A DNA stretch of 64,000 nt from Yamagishiella unicocca (taxonomy: Eukaryota; Chlorophyta; Chlorophyceae; Chlamydomonadales; Volvocaceae): the NCBI GenBank assembly GCA_003116995.1, contig BDSL01000207.1, positions 1 to 64,000 of the forward strand. Direction: 5' to 3'. Numbering within the stretch: position 1 is the first letter of the stretch; each line of letters opens with the position of its first letter. This document shows positions 45,820 to 61,200 of this stretch, one piece after another. The notes under the pieces are model-generated. The model was given only the letters and a program-made list of their open reading frames with translations. It was not told where the DNA came from and searched no databases. Position numbers and translations under genes: made by a program.

Positions 45820-48800
45820 ATGTTTAATACAAATTTCCACTTTCTGGACTTCGGTCAGATCTGTAAAACGCCCTGTAAATGCACCATGGTTTTACTTGTA
45901 CTGGCGGCTGGAATGCTAGGGATTGTAACAGTTACTACTACATGCACATGGACTTCGCCTAAGGTCACCACCCTTTTACTGTGGACTCTTCAAGGTATGT
46001 TTAATACAAATTTCCACTTTCTGGACTTCGGTCAGATCTGTAAAACGCCCTGTAAATGCACCATGGTTATACTTGTACTGGCAGCTGGAATGCTAGGGAT
46101 TGTAACAGTTACTACTACATGCACATGGACTTCGCCAAAGGTCACCACCCTTTCACTGTGGACTCTTCAAGGTATGTTTAATACAAATCTCCACTTTCTG
46201 GACTTCGGTCAGATCTGTAAAACGCCCTGTAAATGCACCATGGTTTTACGTGTACTGGCGGCTGGAATGCTAGGGATTGTAACAGTTACTACAACATGCA
46301 CATGGACTTCGCCAAAGGTCACCACCCTTTTACTGTGGACTCTTCAAGGTATGCTTAATACAAATTTCCACTTTCTGGACTTCGGTCAGATCTGTAAAAC
46401 GCCCTGTAAATGCACCATGGTTTTACGTGTACTGGCGGCTGGAATGCTAGGGATTGTAACAGTTACTACTATATGCACATGGACTTCGCCAAAGGTCACC
46501 ACCCTTTTACTGTGGACTCTTCAAGGTATGTTTAATACAAATCTCCACTTTCTGGACTTCGGTCAGATCTGTAAAACGCCCTGTAAATGCACCATGGTTT
46601 TATGTGTACTGGCGGCTGGAATGCTAGGGATTGTAACAGTTACTACTACATGCACATGGACTTCGCCAAAGGTCACCACCCTTTTACTGTGGACTCTTCA
46701 AGGTATGCTTAATACAAATTTCCACTTTCTGGACTTCGGTCAGATCTGTAAAACGCCCTGTAAATGCACCATGGTTTTACGTGTACTGGCGGCTGGAATG
46801 CTAGGGATTGTAACAGTTACTACAACATGCACATGGACTTCGCCAAAGGTCACCACCCTTTTACTGTGGACTCTTCAAGGTATGTTTAATACAAATTTCC
46901 ACTTTCTGGACTTCGTTCAGATCTGTAAAACGCCCTGTAAATGCACCATGGTTTTACATGTACTGGCGGCTGGAATGCTAGGGATTGTAACAGTTACTAC
47001 TACATGCACATGGACTTCGCCAAAGGTCACCACCCTTTTACTGTGGACTCTTCAAGGTATGTTTAATACAAATTTCCACTTTCTGGACTTCGGTCAGATC
47101 TGTAAAACGCCCTGTAAATGCACCATGGTTTTACTTGTACTGGCGGCTGGAATGCTCGCTAGGGATTGTAACAGTTACTACTACATGCACATGGACTTCG
47201 CCAAAGGTCACCACCCTTTTACTGTGGACTCTTCAAGGTATGTTTAATACAAATTTCCACTTTGTGGACTTCGGTCAGATCTGTAAAACGCCCTGTAAAT
47301 GCACCATGGTTTTACGTGTACTGGCGGCTGGAATGCTAGGGATTGTAACAGTTACTACTACATGCACATGGACTTCGCCAAAGGTCACCACCCTTTCACT
47401 GTGGACTCTTCAAGGTATGTTTAATACAAATTTCCACTTTCTGGACTTCGGTCAGATCTGTAAAACGCCCTGTAAATGCACCATGGTTTTACGTGTACGT
47501 ACTGGCGGCTGGAATGCTAGGGATTGTAGCAGTTACTACAACATGCACATGGACTTCGCCAAAGGTCACCACCCTTTTACTGTGGACTCTTCAAGGTATG
47601 TTTAATACAAATTTCCACTTTCTGGACTTCGGTCAGATCTGTAAAACGCCCTGTAAATGCACCATGGTTTTACTTGTACTGGCGGCTGGAATGCTAGGGA
47701 TTGTAACAGTTACTACTACATGCACATGGACTTCGCCTAAGGTCACCACCCTTTTACTGTGGACTCTTCAAGGTATGTTTAATACAAATTTCCACTTTCT
47801 GGACTTCGGTCAGATCTGTAAAACGCCCTGTAAATGCACCATGGTTATACTTGTACTGGCGGCTGGAATGCTAGGGATTGTAACAGTTACTACTACATGC
47901 ACATGGACTTCGCCAAAGGTCACCACCCTTTCACTGTGGACTCTTCAAGGTATGTTTAATACAAATCTCCACTTTCTGGACTTCGGTCAGATCTGTAAAA
48001 CGCCCTGTAAATGCACCATGGTTTTACGTGTACTGGCGGCTGGAATGCTAGGGATTGTAACAGTTACTACAACATGCACATGGACTTCGCCAAAGGTCAC
48101 CACCCTTTTACTGTGGACTCTTCAAGGTATGCTTAATACAAATTTCCACTTTCTGGACTTCGGTCAGATCTGTAAAACGCCCTGTAAATGCACCATGGTT
48201 TTACGTGTACTGGCGGCTGGAATGCTAGGGATTGTAACAGTTACTACTATATGCACATGGACTTCGCCAAAGGTCACCACCCTTTTACTGTGGACTCTTC
48301 AAGGTATGTTTAATACAAATCTCCACTTTCTGGACTTCGGTCAGATCTGTAAAACGCCCTGTAAATGCACCATGGTTTTATGTGTACTGGCGGCTGGAAT
48401 GCTAGGGATTGTAACAGTTACTACTACATGCACATGGACTTCGCCAAAGGTCACCACCCTTTTACTGTGGACTCTTCAAGGTATGCTTAATACAAATTTC
48501 CACTTTCTGGACTTCGGTCAGATCTGTAAAACGCCCTGTAAATGCACCATGGTTTTACGTGTACTGGCGGCTGGAATGCTAGGGATTGTAACAGTTACTA
48601 CAACATGCACATGGACTTCGCCAAAGGTCACCACCCTTTTACTGTGGACTCTTCAAGGTATGTTTAATACAAATTTCCACTTTCTGGACTTCGTTCAGAT
48701 CTGTAAAACGCCCTGTAAATGCACCATGGTTTTACATGTACTGGCGGCTGGAATGCTAGGGATTGTAACAGTTACTACTACATGCACATGGACTTCGCCA

Positions 48801-49375
48801 AAGGTCACCACCCTTTTACTGTGGACTCTTCAAGGTATGTTTAATACAAATCTCCACTTTCTGGACTTCGGTCAGATCTGTAAAACGCCCTGTAAATGCA
48901 CCATGGTTTTACTTGTACTGGCGGCTGGAATGCTCGCTAGGGATTGTAACAGTTACTACTACATGCACATGGACTTCGCCAAAGGTCACCACCCTTTTAC
49001 TGTGGACTCTTCAAGGTATGTTTAATACAAATTTCCACTTTGTGGACTTCGGTCAGATCTGTAAAACGCCCTGTAAATGCACCATGGTTTTACGTGTACT
49101 GGCGGCTGGAATGCTAGGGATTGTAACAGTTACTACTACATGCACATGGACTTCGCCAAAGGTCACCACCCTTTCACTGTGGACTCTTCAAGGTATGTTT
49201 AATACAAATTTCCACTTTCTGGACTTCGGTCAGATCTGTAAAACGCCCTGTAAATGCACCATGGTTTTACGTGTACGTACTGGCGGCTGGAATGCTAGGG
49301 ATTGTAGCAGTTACTACAACATGCACATGGACTTCGCCAAAGGTCACCACCCTTTTACTGTGGACTCTTCAAGGT
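45820..49375. repeat. two copies of a 1,778-bp ten-monomer higher-order repeat
   Basis: Copy 1 is 45820-47597 and copy 2 is 47598-49375. Each has ten monomers with the same ordered variants: CCTAAG, TTATACTTG, AATCTCC, GTATGCTTAAT, ACTATATGC, TTATGTGTAC, TTCGTTCAG and TTTGTGGAC. Both share the same two 4-bp insertions, CGCT at about 47156 and 48934 and GTAC at about 47497 and 49275. I noted only a few differences between them. Shortened and two-monomer derivatives follow at 49376-52215. Confidence 0.9.
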
Positions 49376-52284
49376 ATGTTTAATACAGATTTCCACTTTC
49401 TGGACTTCGGTCAGATCTGTAAAACGCCCTGTAAATGCACCATGGTTTTACGTGTACTGGCGGCTGGAATGCTAGGGATTGTAACAGTTACTACTACATG
49501 CACATGGACTTCGCCAAAGGTCACCACCCTTTCACTGTGGACTCTTCAAGGTATGTTTAATACAAATTTCCACTTTCTGGACTTCGGTCAGATCTGTAAA
49601 ACGCCCTGTAAATGCACCATGGTTTTACGTGTACGTACTGGCGGCTGGAATGCTAGGGATTGTAGCAGTTACTACAACATGCACATGGACTTCGCCAAAG
49701 GTCACCACCCTTTTACTGTGGACTCTTCAAGGTATGTTTAATACAGATTTCCACTTTCTGGACTTCGGTCAGATCTGTAAAACGCCCTGTAAATGCACCA
49801 TGGTTTTACGTGTACTGGCGGCTGGAATGCTAGGGATTGTAACAGTTACTACTACATGCACATGGACTTCGCCAAAGGTCACCACCCTTTCACTGTGGAC
49901 TCTTCAAGGTATGTTTAATACAAATTTCCACTTTCTGGACTTCGGTCAGATCTGTAAAACGCCCTGTAAATGCACCATGGTTTTACGTGTACTGGCGGCT
50001 GGAATGCTAGGGATTGTAACAGTTACTACAACATGCACATGGACTTCGCCAAAGGTCACCACCCTTTTACTGTGGACTCTTCAAGGTATGTTTAATACAA
50101 ATTTCCACTTTCTGGACTTCGGTCAGATCTGTAAAACGCCCTGTAAATGCACCATGGTTTTACTTGTACTGGCGGCTGGAATGCTAGGGATTGTAACAGT
50201 TACTACTACATGCACATGGACTTCGCCTAAGGTCACCACCCTTTTACTGTGGACTCTTCAAGGTATGTTTAATACAAATTTCCACTTTCTGGACTTCGGT
50301 CAGATCTGTAAAACGCCCTGTAAATGCACCATGGTTTTACTTGTACTGGCGGCTGGAATGCTAGGGATTGTAACAGTTACTACTACATGCACATGGACTT
50401 CGCCAAAGGTCACCACCCTTTTACTGTGGACTCTTCAAGGTATGTTTAATACAAATTTCCACTTTCTGGACTTCGGTCAGATCTGTAAAACGCCCTGTAA
50501 ATGCACCATGGTTATACTTGTACTGGCGGCTGGAATGCTAGGGATTGTAACAGTTACTACTACATGCACATGGACTTCGCCAAAGGTCACCACCCTTTCA
50601 CTGTGGACTCTTCAAGGTATGTTTAATACAAATCTCCACTTTCTGGACTTCGGTCAGATCTGTAAAACGCCCTGTAAATGCACCATGGTTTTACTTGTAC
50701 TGGCGGCTGGAATGCTAGGGATTGTAACAGTTACTACTACATGCACATGGACTTCGCCAAAGGTCACCACCCTTTTACTGTGGACTCTTCAAGGTATGTT
50801 TAATACAAATTTCCACTTTGTGGACTTCGGTCAGATCTGTAAAACGCCCTGTAAATGCACCATGGTTTTACGTGTACTGGCGGCTGGAATGCTAGGGATT
50901 GTAACAGTTACTACTACATGCACATGGACTTCGCCAAAGGTCACCACCCTTTCACTGTGGACTCTTCAAGGTATGTTTAATACAAATTTCCACTTTCTGG
51001 ACTTCGGTCAGATCTGTAAAACGCCCTGTAAATGCACCATGGTTTTACGTGTACGTACTGGCGGCTGGAATGCTAGGGATTGTAGCAGTTACTACAACAT
51101 GCACATGGACTTCGCCAAAGGTCACCACCCTTTTACTGTGGACTCTTCAAGGTATGTTTAATACAGATTTCCACTTTCTGGACTTCGGTCAGATCTGTAA
51201 AACGCCCTGTAAATGCACCATGGTTTTACGTGTACTGGCGGCTGGAATGCTAGGGATTGTAACAGTTACTACTACATGCACATGGACTTCGCCAAAGGTC
51301 ACCACCCTTTCACTGTGGACTCTTCAAGGTATGTTTAATACAAATTTCCACTTTCTGGACTTCGGTCAGATCTGTAAAACGCCCTGTAAATGCACCATGG
51401 TTTTATGTGTACTGGCGGCTGGAATGCTAGGGATTGTAACAGTTACTACAACATGCACATGGACTTCGCCAAAGGTCACCACCCTTTTACTGTGGACTCT
51501 TCAAGGTATGCTTAATACAAATTTCCACTTTCTGGACTTCGGTCAGATCTGTAAAACGCCCTGTAAATGCACCATGGTTTTACGTGTACTGGCGGCTGGA
51601 ATGCTAGGGATTGTAACAGTTACTACTATATGCACATGGACTTCGCCAAAGGTCACCACCCTTTTACTGTGGACTCTTCAAGGTATGTTTAATACAAATC
51701 TCCACTTTCTGGACTTCGGTCAGATCTGTAAAACGCCCTGTAAATGCACCATGGTTTTATGTGTACTGGCGGCTGGAATGCTAGGGATTGTAACAGTTAC
51801 TACTACATGCACATGGACTTCGCCAAAGGTCACCACCCTTTTACTGTGGACTCTTCAAGGTATGCTTAATACAAATTTCCACTTTCTGGACTTCGGTCAG
51901 ATCTGTAAAACGCCCTGTAAATGCACCATGGTTTTACGTGTACTGGCGGCTGGAATGCTAGGGATTGTAACAGTTACTACAACATGCACATGGACTTCGC
52001 CAAAGGTCACCACCCTTTTACTGTGGACTCTTCAAGGTATGTTTAATACAAATTTCCACTTTCTGGACTTCGGTCAGATCTGTAAAACGCCCTGTAAATG
52101 CACCATGGTTTTACGTGTACTGGCGGCTGGAATGCTAGGGATTGTAACAGTTACTACTACATGCACATGGACTTCGCCAAAGGTCACCACCCTTTCACTG
52201 TGGACTCTTCAAGGTATGTTTAATACAAATTTCCACTTTCTGGACTTCGGTCAGATCTGTAAAACGCCCTGTAAATGCACCATG

Positions 52285-55200
52285 GTTTTACGTGTCGTAC
52301 TGGCGGCTGGAATGCTAGGGATTGTAGCAGTTACTACAACATGCACATGGACTTCGCCAAAGGTCACCACCCTTTTACTGTGGACTCTTCAAGGTATGTT
52401 TAATACAATTTCCACTTTCTGGACTTCGGTCAGATCTGTAAAACGCCCTGTAAATGCACCATGGTTTTACGTGTACTGGCGGCTGGAATGCTAGGATTGT
52501 AACAGTTACTACTACATGCACATGGACTTCGCCAAAGGTCACCACCCTTTCACTGTGGACTCTTCAAGGTATGTTTAATACAAATTTCCACTTTCTGGAC
52601 TTCGGTCAGATCTGTAAAACGCCCTGTAAATGCACCATGGTTTTATGTGTACTGGGGCTGGAATGCTAGGGATTGTAACAGTTACTACAACATGCACATG
52701 GACTTCGCCAAAGGTCACCACCCTTTTACTGTGGACTCTTCAAGGTATGTTAATACAAATTTCCACTTTCTGGACTTCGGTCAGATCTGTAAAACGCCCT
52801 GTAAATGCACCATGGTTTTACGTGTACTGGCGGCTGGAATGCTAGGGATTGTAACAGTTACTACTAATGCACATGGACTTCGCCAAAGGTCACCACCCTT
52901 TTACTGTGGACTCTTCAAGGTATGTTTAATACAAATTTCCACTTTCTGGACTTCGGTCAGATCTGTAAAACGCCCTGTAAATGCACCATGGTTTTATGTG
53001 TACTGGCGGCTGGAATGCTAGGGATTGTAACAGTTACTACTACATGCACATTGGACTTCGCCAAAGGTCACCACCCTTTTACTGTGGACTCTTCAAGGTA
53101 TGTTAATACAAATTTCCACTTTCTGGACTTCGGTCAGATCTGTAAAACGCCCTGTAAATGCACCATGGTTTTACGTGTACTGGCGGCTGGAATGCTAGGG
53201 ATTGTAACAGTTACTACAACATGCACATGGACTTCGCCAAAGGTCACCACCCTTTTACTGTGGACTCTTCAAGGTATGTTTAATACAAATTTCCACTTTC
53301 TGGACTTCGGTCAGATCTGTAAAACGCCCTGTAAATGCACCATGGTTTTACGTGTACTGGCGGCTGGAATGCTAGGGATTGTAACAGTTACTACTACATG
53401 CACATGGACTTCGCCAAAGGTCACCACCCTTTTACTGTGGACTCTTCAAGGTATGTTAATACAAATTTCCACTTTCTGGACTTCGGTCAGATCTGTAAAA
53501 CGCCCTGTAAATGCACCATGGTTTTACTTGTACTGGCGGCTGGAATGCTAGGGATTGTAACAGTTACTACTACATGCACATGGACTTCGCCAAAGGTCAC
53601 CACCCTTTTACTGTGGACTCTTCAAGGTATGTTAATACAAATTTCCACTTTCTGGACTTCGGTCAGATCTGTAAAACGCCCTGTAAATGCACCATGTTTT
53701 ACGTGTACTGGCGGCTGGAATGCTAGGGATTGTAACAGTTACTACTACATGCACATGGACTTCGCCAAAGGTCACCACCCTTTTACTGTGGACTCTTCAA
53801 GGTATGTTTAATACAAATTTCCACTTTCTGGACTTCGGTCAGATCTGTAAAACGCCCTGTAAATGCACCATGGTTTTACGTGTACTGGCGGCTGGAATGC
53901 TAGGGATTGTAACAGTTACTACTACATGCACATGGACTTCGCCAAAGGTCACCACCCTTTTACTGTGGACTCTTCAAGGTATGCTTAATACAAATTTCCA
54001 CTTTCTGGACTTCGGTCAGATCTGTAAAACGCCCTGTAAATGCACCATGGTTTTACGTGTACTGGCGGCTGGAATGCTAGGGATTGTAACAGTTACTACT
54101 ACATGCACATGGACTTCGCCAAAGGTCACCACCCTTTTACTGTGGACTCTTCAAGGTATGTTTAATACAAATTTCCACTTTCTGGACTTCGGTCAGATCT
54201 GTAAAACGCCCTGTAAATGCACCATGGTTTTACGTGTACTGGCGGCTGGAATGCTAGGGATTGTAACAGTTACTACTACATGCACATGGACTTCGCCAAA
54301 GGTCACCACCCTTTTACTGTGGACTCTTCAAGGTATGTTAATACAAATTTCCACTTTCTGGACTTCGGTCAGATCTGTAAAACGCCCTGTAAATGCACCA
54401 TGGTTTTACGTGTACTGGCGGCTGGAATGCTAGGGATTGTAACAGTTACTACACATGCACATGGACTTCGCCAAAGGTCACCACCCTTTTACTGTGGACT
54501 CTTCAAGGTATGTTTAATACAAATTTCCACTTTCTGGACTTCGGTCAGATCTGTAAAACGCCCTGTAAATGCACCATGGTTTTACATGTACTGGCGGCTG
54601 GAATGCTAGGGATTGTAACAGTTACTACTACATGCACATGGACTTCGCCAAAGGTCACCACCCTTTTACTGTGGACTCTTCAAGGTATGTTTAATACAAA
54701 TCTCCACTTTCTGGACTTCGGTCAGATCTGTAAAACGCCCTGTAAATGCACCATGGTTTTGTACTGGCGGCTGGAATGCTAGGGATTGTAACAGTTACTA
54801 CTAATGCACATGGACTTCGCCAAAGGTCACCACCCTTTTACTGTGGACTCTTCAAGGTATGTTTAATACAAATTTCCACTTTCTGGACTTCGGTCAGATC
54901 TGTAAAACGCCCTGTAAATGCACCATGGTTTTACGTGTACTGGCGGCTGGAATGCTAGGGATTGTAACAGTTACTACTACATGCACATGGACTTCGCCAA
55001 AGGTCACCACCCTTTTACTGTGGACTCTTCAAGGTATGTTTAATACAAATTTCCACTTTCTGGACTTCGGTCAGATCTGTAAAACGCCCTGTAAATGCAC
55101 CATGGTTTACGTGTACTGGCGGCTGGAATGCTAGGGATTGTAACAGTTACTACAACATGCACATGGACTTCGCCAAAGGTCACCACCCTTTTACTGTGGA

Positions 55201-58200
55201 CTCTTCAAGGTATGTTTAATACAAATTTCCACTTTCTGGACTTCGGTCAGATCTGTAAAACGCCCTGTAAATGCACCATGGTTTTACTGTACTGGCGGCT
55301 GGAATGCTAGGGATTGTAACAGTTACTACTACATGCACATGGACTTCGCCAAAGGTCACCACCCTTTTACTGTGGACTCTTCAAGGTATGTTTAATACAA
55401 ATTTCCACTTTCTGGACTTCGGTCAGATCTGTAAAACGCCCTGTAAATGCACCATGGTTTTACTTGTCTGGCGGCTGGAATGCTAGGGATTGTAACAGTT
55501 ACTACTACATGCACATGGACTTCGCCAAAGGTCACCACCTTTTACTGTGGACTCTTCAAGGTATGTTTAATACAAATTTCCACTTTCTGGACTTCGGTCA
55601 GATCTGTAAAACGCCCTGTAAATGCACCATGTTTTAGTGTACTGGCGGCTGGAATGCTAGGATTGTAACAGTTACTACTACATGCACATGGACTTCGCCA
55701 AAGGTCACCACCCTTTTACTGTGGACTCTTCAAGGTATGTTTAATACAAATTCCACTTTCTGGACTTCGGTCAGATCTGTAAAACGCCCTGTAAATGCAC
55801 CATGGTTTTACGTGTACTGGCGGCTGGAATGCTAGGGATTGTAACAGTTACTACTACATGCACATGGACTTCGCCAAAGGGTCACCACCCTTTTACTGTG
55901 GACTCTTCAAGGTATGTTTAATACAAATTTCCACTTTCTGGACTTCGGTCAGATCTGTAAAACGCCCTGTAAATGCACCATGGTTTTACGTGTACTGGCG
56001 GCTGGAATGCTAGGGATTGTAACAGTTACTACTACATGCACATGGACTTCGCCAAAGGTCACCACCCTTTTACTGTGGACTCTTCAAGGTATGTTTAATA
56101 CAAATTTCCACTTTCTGGACTTCGGTCAGATCTGTAAAACGCCCTGTAAATGCACCATGGTTTTACGTGTACTGGCGGCTGGAATGCTAGGGATTGTAAC
56201 AGTTACTACTACATGCACATGGACTTCGCCAAAGGTCACCACCCTTTTACTGTGGACTCTTCAAGGTATGTTTAATACAAATTTCCACTTTCTGGACTTC
56301 GGTCAGATCTGTAAAACGCCCTGTAAATGCACCATGGTTTTACGTGTACTGGCGGCTGGAATGCTAGGGATTGTAACAGTTACTACTACATGCACATGGA
56401 CTTCGCCAAAGGTCACCACCCTTTTACTGTGGACTCTTCAAGGTATGTTTAATACAAATTTCCACTTTCTGGACTTCGGTCAGATCTGTAAAACGCCCTG
56501 TAAATGCACCATGGTTTTTACGTGTACTGGCGGCTGGAATGCTAGGGATTGTAACAGTTACTACTACATGCACATGGACTTCGCCAAAGGTCACCACCCT
56601 TTTACTGTGGACTCTTCAAGGTATGTTTAATACAAATTTCCACTTCTGGACTTCGGTCAGATCTGTAAAACGCCCTGTAAATGCACCATGGTTTTACGTG
56701 TACTGGCGGCTGGAATGCTAGGGATTGTAACAGTTACTACTACATGCACATGGACTTCGCCAAAGGTCACCACCCTTTTACTGTGGACTCTTCAAGGTAT
56801 GTTTAATACAAATTTCCACTTTCTGGACTTCGGTCAGATCTGTAAAACGCCCTGTAAATGCACCATGGTTTTACGTGTACTGGCGGCTGGAATGCTAGGG
56901 ATTGTAACAGTTACTACTACATGCACATGGACTTCGCCAAAGGTCACCACCCTTTTACTGTGGACTCTTCAAGGTATGTTTAATACAAATTTCCACTTTC
57001 TGGACTTCGGTCAGATCTGTAAAACGCCCTGTAAATGCACCATGGTTTTACGTGTACTGGCGGCTGGAATGCTAGGGATTGTAACAGTTACTACTACATG
57101 CACATGGACTTCGCCAAAGGTCACCACCCTTTTACTGTGGACTCTTCAAGGTATGTTTAATACAAATTTCCACTTTCTGGACTTCGGTCAGATCTGTAAA
57201 ACGCCCTGTAAATGCACCATGGTTTTACGTGTACTGGCGGCTGGAATGCTAGGGATTGTAACAGTTAACTACATGCACATGGACTTCGCCAAAGGTCACC
57301 ACCCTTTTACTGTGGACTCTTCAAGGTATGTTTAATACAAATTTCCACTTTCTGGACTTCGGTCAGATCTGTAAAACGCCCTGTAAATGCACCATGGTTT
57401 TACGTGTACTGGCGGCTGGAATGCTAGGGATTGTAACAGTTACTACTACATGCACATGGACTTCGCCAAAGGTCACCACCCTTTTACTGTGGACTCTTCA
57501 AGGTATGTTTAATACAAATTTCCACTTTCTGGACTTCGGTCAGATCTGTAAAACGCCCTGTAAATGCACCATGGTTTTACGTGTACTGGCGGCTGGAATG
57601 CTAGGGATTGTAACAGTTACTACTACATGCACATGGACTTCGCCAAAGGTCACCACCCTTTTACTGTGGACTCTTCAAGGTATGTTTAATACAAATTTCC
57701 ACTTTCTGTTCGGTCAGATCTGTAAAACGCCCTGTAAATGCACCATGGTTTTACGTGTACTGGCGGCTGGAATGCTAGGATTGTAACAGTTACTACTACA
57801 TGCACTTCGCCAAAGGTCACCACCCTTTTACTGTGGACTCTTCAAGGTATGTTTAATACAAATTTCCACTTTCTGGACTTCGGTCAGATCTGTAAAACGC
57901 CCTGTAAATGCACCATGGTTTTACGTGTACTGGCGGCTGGAATGCTAGGGATTGTAACAGTTACTACTACATGCACATGGACTTCGCCAAAGGTCACCAC
58001 CCTTTTACTGTGGACTCTTCAAGGTATGTTTAATACAAATTTCCACTTTCTGGACTTCGGTCAGATCTGTAAAACGCCCTGTAAATGCACCATGGTTTTA
58101 CGTGTACTGGCGGCTGGAATGCTAGGGATTGTACAGTTACTACTACATGCACATGGACTTCGCCAAAGGTCACCACCCTTTTACTGTGGACTCTTCAAGG

Positions 58201-61200
58201 TATGTTTAATACAAATTTCCACTTTCTGGACTTCGGTCAGATCTGTAAAACGCCCTGTAAATGCACCATGGTTTTACGTGTACTGGCGGCTGGAATGCTA
58301 GGGATTAAACAGTTACTACTACATGCACATGGACTTCGCCAAAGGTCACCACCCTTTTACTGTGGACTCTTCAAGGTATGTTTAATACAAATTTCCACTT
58401 TCTGGACTTCGGTCAGATCTGTAAAACGCCCTGTAAATGCACCATGGTTTTACGTGTACTGGCGGCTGGAATGCTAGGGATTGTAACAGTTACTACTACA
58501 TGCACATGGACTTCGCCAAAGGTCACCACCCTTTTACTGTGGACTCTTCAAGGTATGTTTAATACAAATTTCCACTTTCTGGACTTCGGTCAGATCTGTA
58601 AAACGCCCTGTAAATGCACCATGGTTTTACGTGTACTGGCGGCTGGAATGCTAGGGATTGTAACAGTTACTACTACATGCACATGGACTTCGCCAAAGGT
58701 CACCACCCTTTTACTGTGGACTCTTCAAGGTATGTTTAATACAAATTTCCACTTTCTGGACTTCGGTCAGATCTGTAAAACGCCCTGTAAATGCACCATG
58801 GTTTTACGTGTACTGGCGGCTGGAATGCTAGGGATTGTAACAGTTACTACTACATGCACATGGACTTCGCCAAAGGTCACCACCCTTTTACTGTGGACTC
58901 TTCAAGGTATGTTTAATACAAATTTCCACTTTCTGGACTTCGGTCAGATCTGTAAAACGCCCTGTAAATGCACCATGGTTTTACGTGTACTGGCGGCTGG
59001 AATGCTAGGGATTGTAACAGTTACTACTACATGCACATGGACTTCGCCAAAGGTCACCACCCTTTTACTGTGGACTCTTCAAGGTATGTTTAATACAAAT
59101 TTCCACTTTCTGGACTTCGGTCAGATCTGTAAAACGCCCTGTAAATGCACCATGGTTTTACGTGTACTGGCGGCTGGAATGCTAGGGATTGTAACAGTTA
59201 CTACTACATGCACATGGACTTCGCCAAAGGTCACCACCCTTTTACTGTGGACTCTTCAAGGTATGTTTAATACAAATTTCCACTTTCTGGACTTCGGTCA
59301 GATCTGTAAAACGCCCTGTAAATGCACCATGGTTTTACGTGTACTGGCGGCTGGAATGCTAGGGATTGTAACAGTTACTACTACATGCACATGGACTTCG
59401 CCAAAGGTCACCACCCTTTTACTGTGGACTCTTCAAGGTATGTTTAATACAAATTTCCACTTTCTGGACTTCGGTCAGATCTGTAAAACGCCCTGTAAAT
59501 GCACCATGGTTTTACGTACTGGCGGCTGGAATGCTAGGGATTGTAACAGTTACTACTACATGCACATGGACTTCGCCAAAGGTCACCACCCTTTTACTGT
59601 GGACTCTTCAAGGTATGTTTAATACAAATTTCCACTTTCTGGACTTCGGTCAGATCTGTAAAACGCCCTGTAAATGCACCATGGTTTACGTGTACTGGCG
59701 GCTGGAATGCTAGGGATTAACAGTTACTACTACATGCACATGGACTTCGCCAAAGGTCACCACCCTTTTACTGGACTCTTCAAGGTATGTTAATACAAAT
59801 TTCCACTTTCTGGACTTCGGTCAGATCTGTAAAACGCCCTGTAAATGCACCATGGTTTTACGTGTACTGGCGGCTGGAATGCTAGGGATTGTAACAGTTA
59901 CTACTACATGCACATGGACTTCGCCAAAGGTCACCACCCTTTTACTGTGGACTCTTCAAGGTATGTTAATACAAATTTCCACTTTCTGGACTTCGGTCAG
60001 ATCTGTAAAACGCCCTGTAAATGCACCATGGTTTTACGTGTACTGGCGGCTGGAATGCTAGGGATTGTAACAGTTACTACTACATGCACATGGACTTCGC
60101 CAAAGGTCACCACCCTTTTACTGTGGACTCTTCAAGGTATGTTTAATACAAATTTCCACTTTCTGGACTTCGGTCAGATCTGTAAAACGCCCTGTAAATG
60201 CACCATGGTTTTACGTGTACTGGCGGCTGGAATGCTAGGGATTGTAACAGTTACTACTACATGCACATGGACTTCGCCAAAGGTCACCACCCTTTTACTG
60301 TGGACTCTTCAAGGTATGTTTAATACAAATTTCCACTTTCTGGACTTCGGTCAGATCTGTAAAACGCCCTGTAAATGCACCATGGTTTTACGTGTACTGG
60401 CGGCTGGAATGCTAGGGATTGTAACAGTTACTACTACATGCACATGGACTTCGCCAAAGGTCACCACCCTTTTACTGTGGACTCTTCAAGGTATGTTTAA
60501 TACAAATTTCCACTTTCTGGACTTCGGTCAGATCTGTAAAACGCCCTGTAAATGCACCATGGTTTTACGTGTACTGGCGGCTGGAATGCTAGGGATTGTA
60601 ACAGTTACTACTACATGCACATGGACTTCGCCAAAGGTCACCACCCTTTTACTGTGGACTCTTCAAGGTATGTTTAATACAAATTTCCACTTTCTGGACT
60701 TCGGTCAGATCTGTAAAACGCCCTGTAAATGCACCATGGTTTTACGTGTACTGGCGGCTGGAATGCTAGGGATTGTAACAGTTACTACTACATGCACATG
60801 GACTTCGCCAAAGGTCACTTTTACTGTGGACTCTTCAAGGTATGTTTAATACAAATTTCCACTTTCTGGACTTCGGTCAGATCTGTAAAACGCCCTGTAA
60901 ATGCACCATGGTTTTACGTGTACTGGGCTGGAATGCTAGGGATTGTAACAGTTACTACTACATGCACATGGACTTCGCCAAAGGTCACCACCCTTTTACT
61001 GTGGACTCTTCAAGGTATGTTTAATACAAATTTCCACTTTCTGGACTTCGGTCAGATCTGTAAAACGCCCTGTAAATGCACCATGGTTTTACGTGTACTG
61101 GCGGCTGGAATGCTAGGGATTGTAACAGTTACTACTACATGCACATGGACTTCGCCAAAGGTCACCACCCTTTTACTGTGGACTCTTCAAGGTATGTTTA

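Noticed and set aside
44581..47247. 888-codon multi-pass membrane repeat protein
   Set aside because: The hydrophobic core is a by-product of one frame. Most variants are non-synonymous, 4-bp insertions inherited by the higher-order repeats break the frame, and there is no flanking gene structure.
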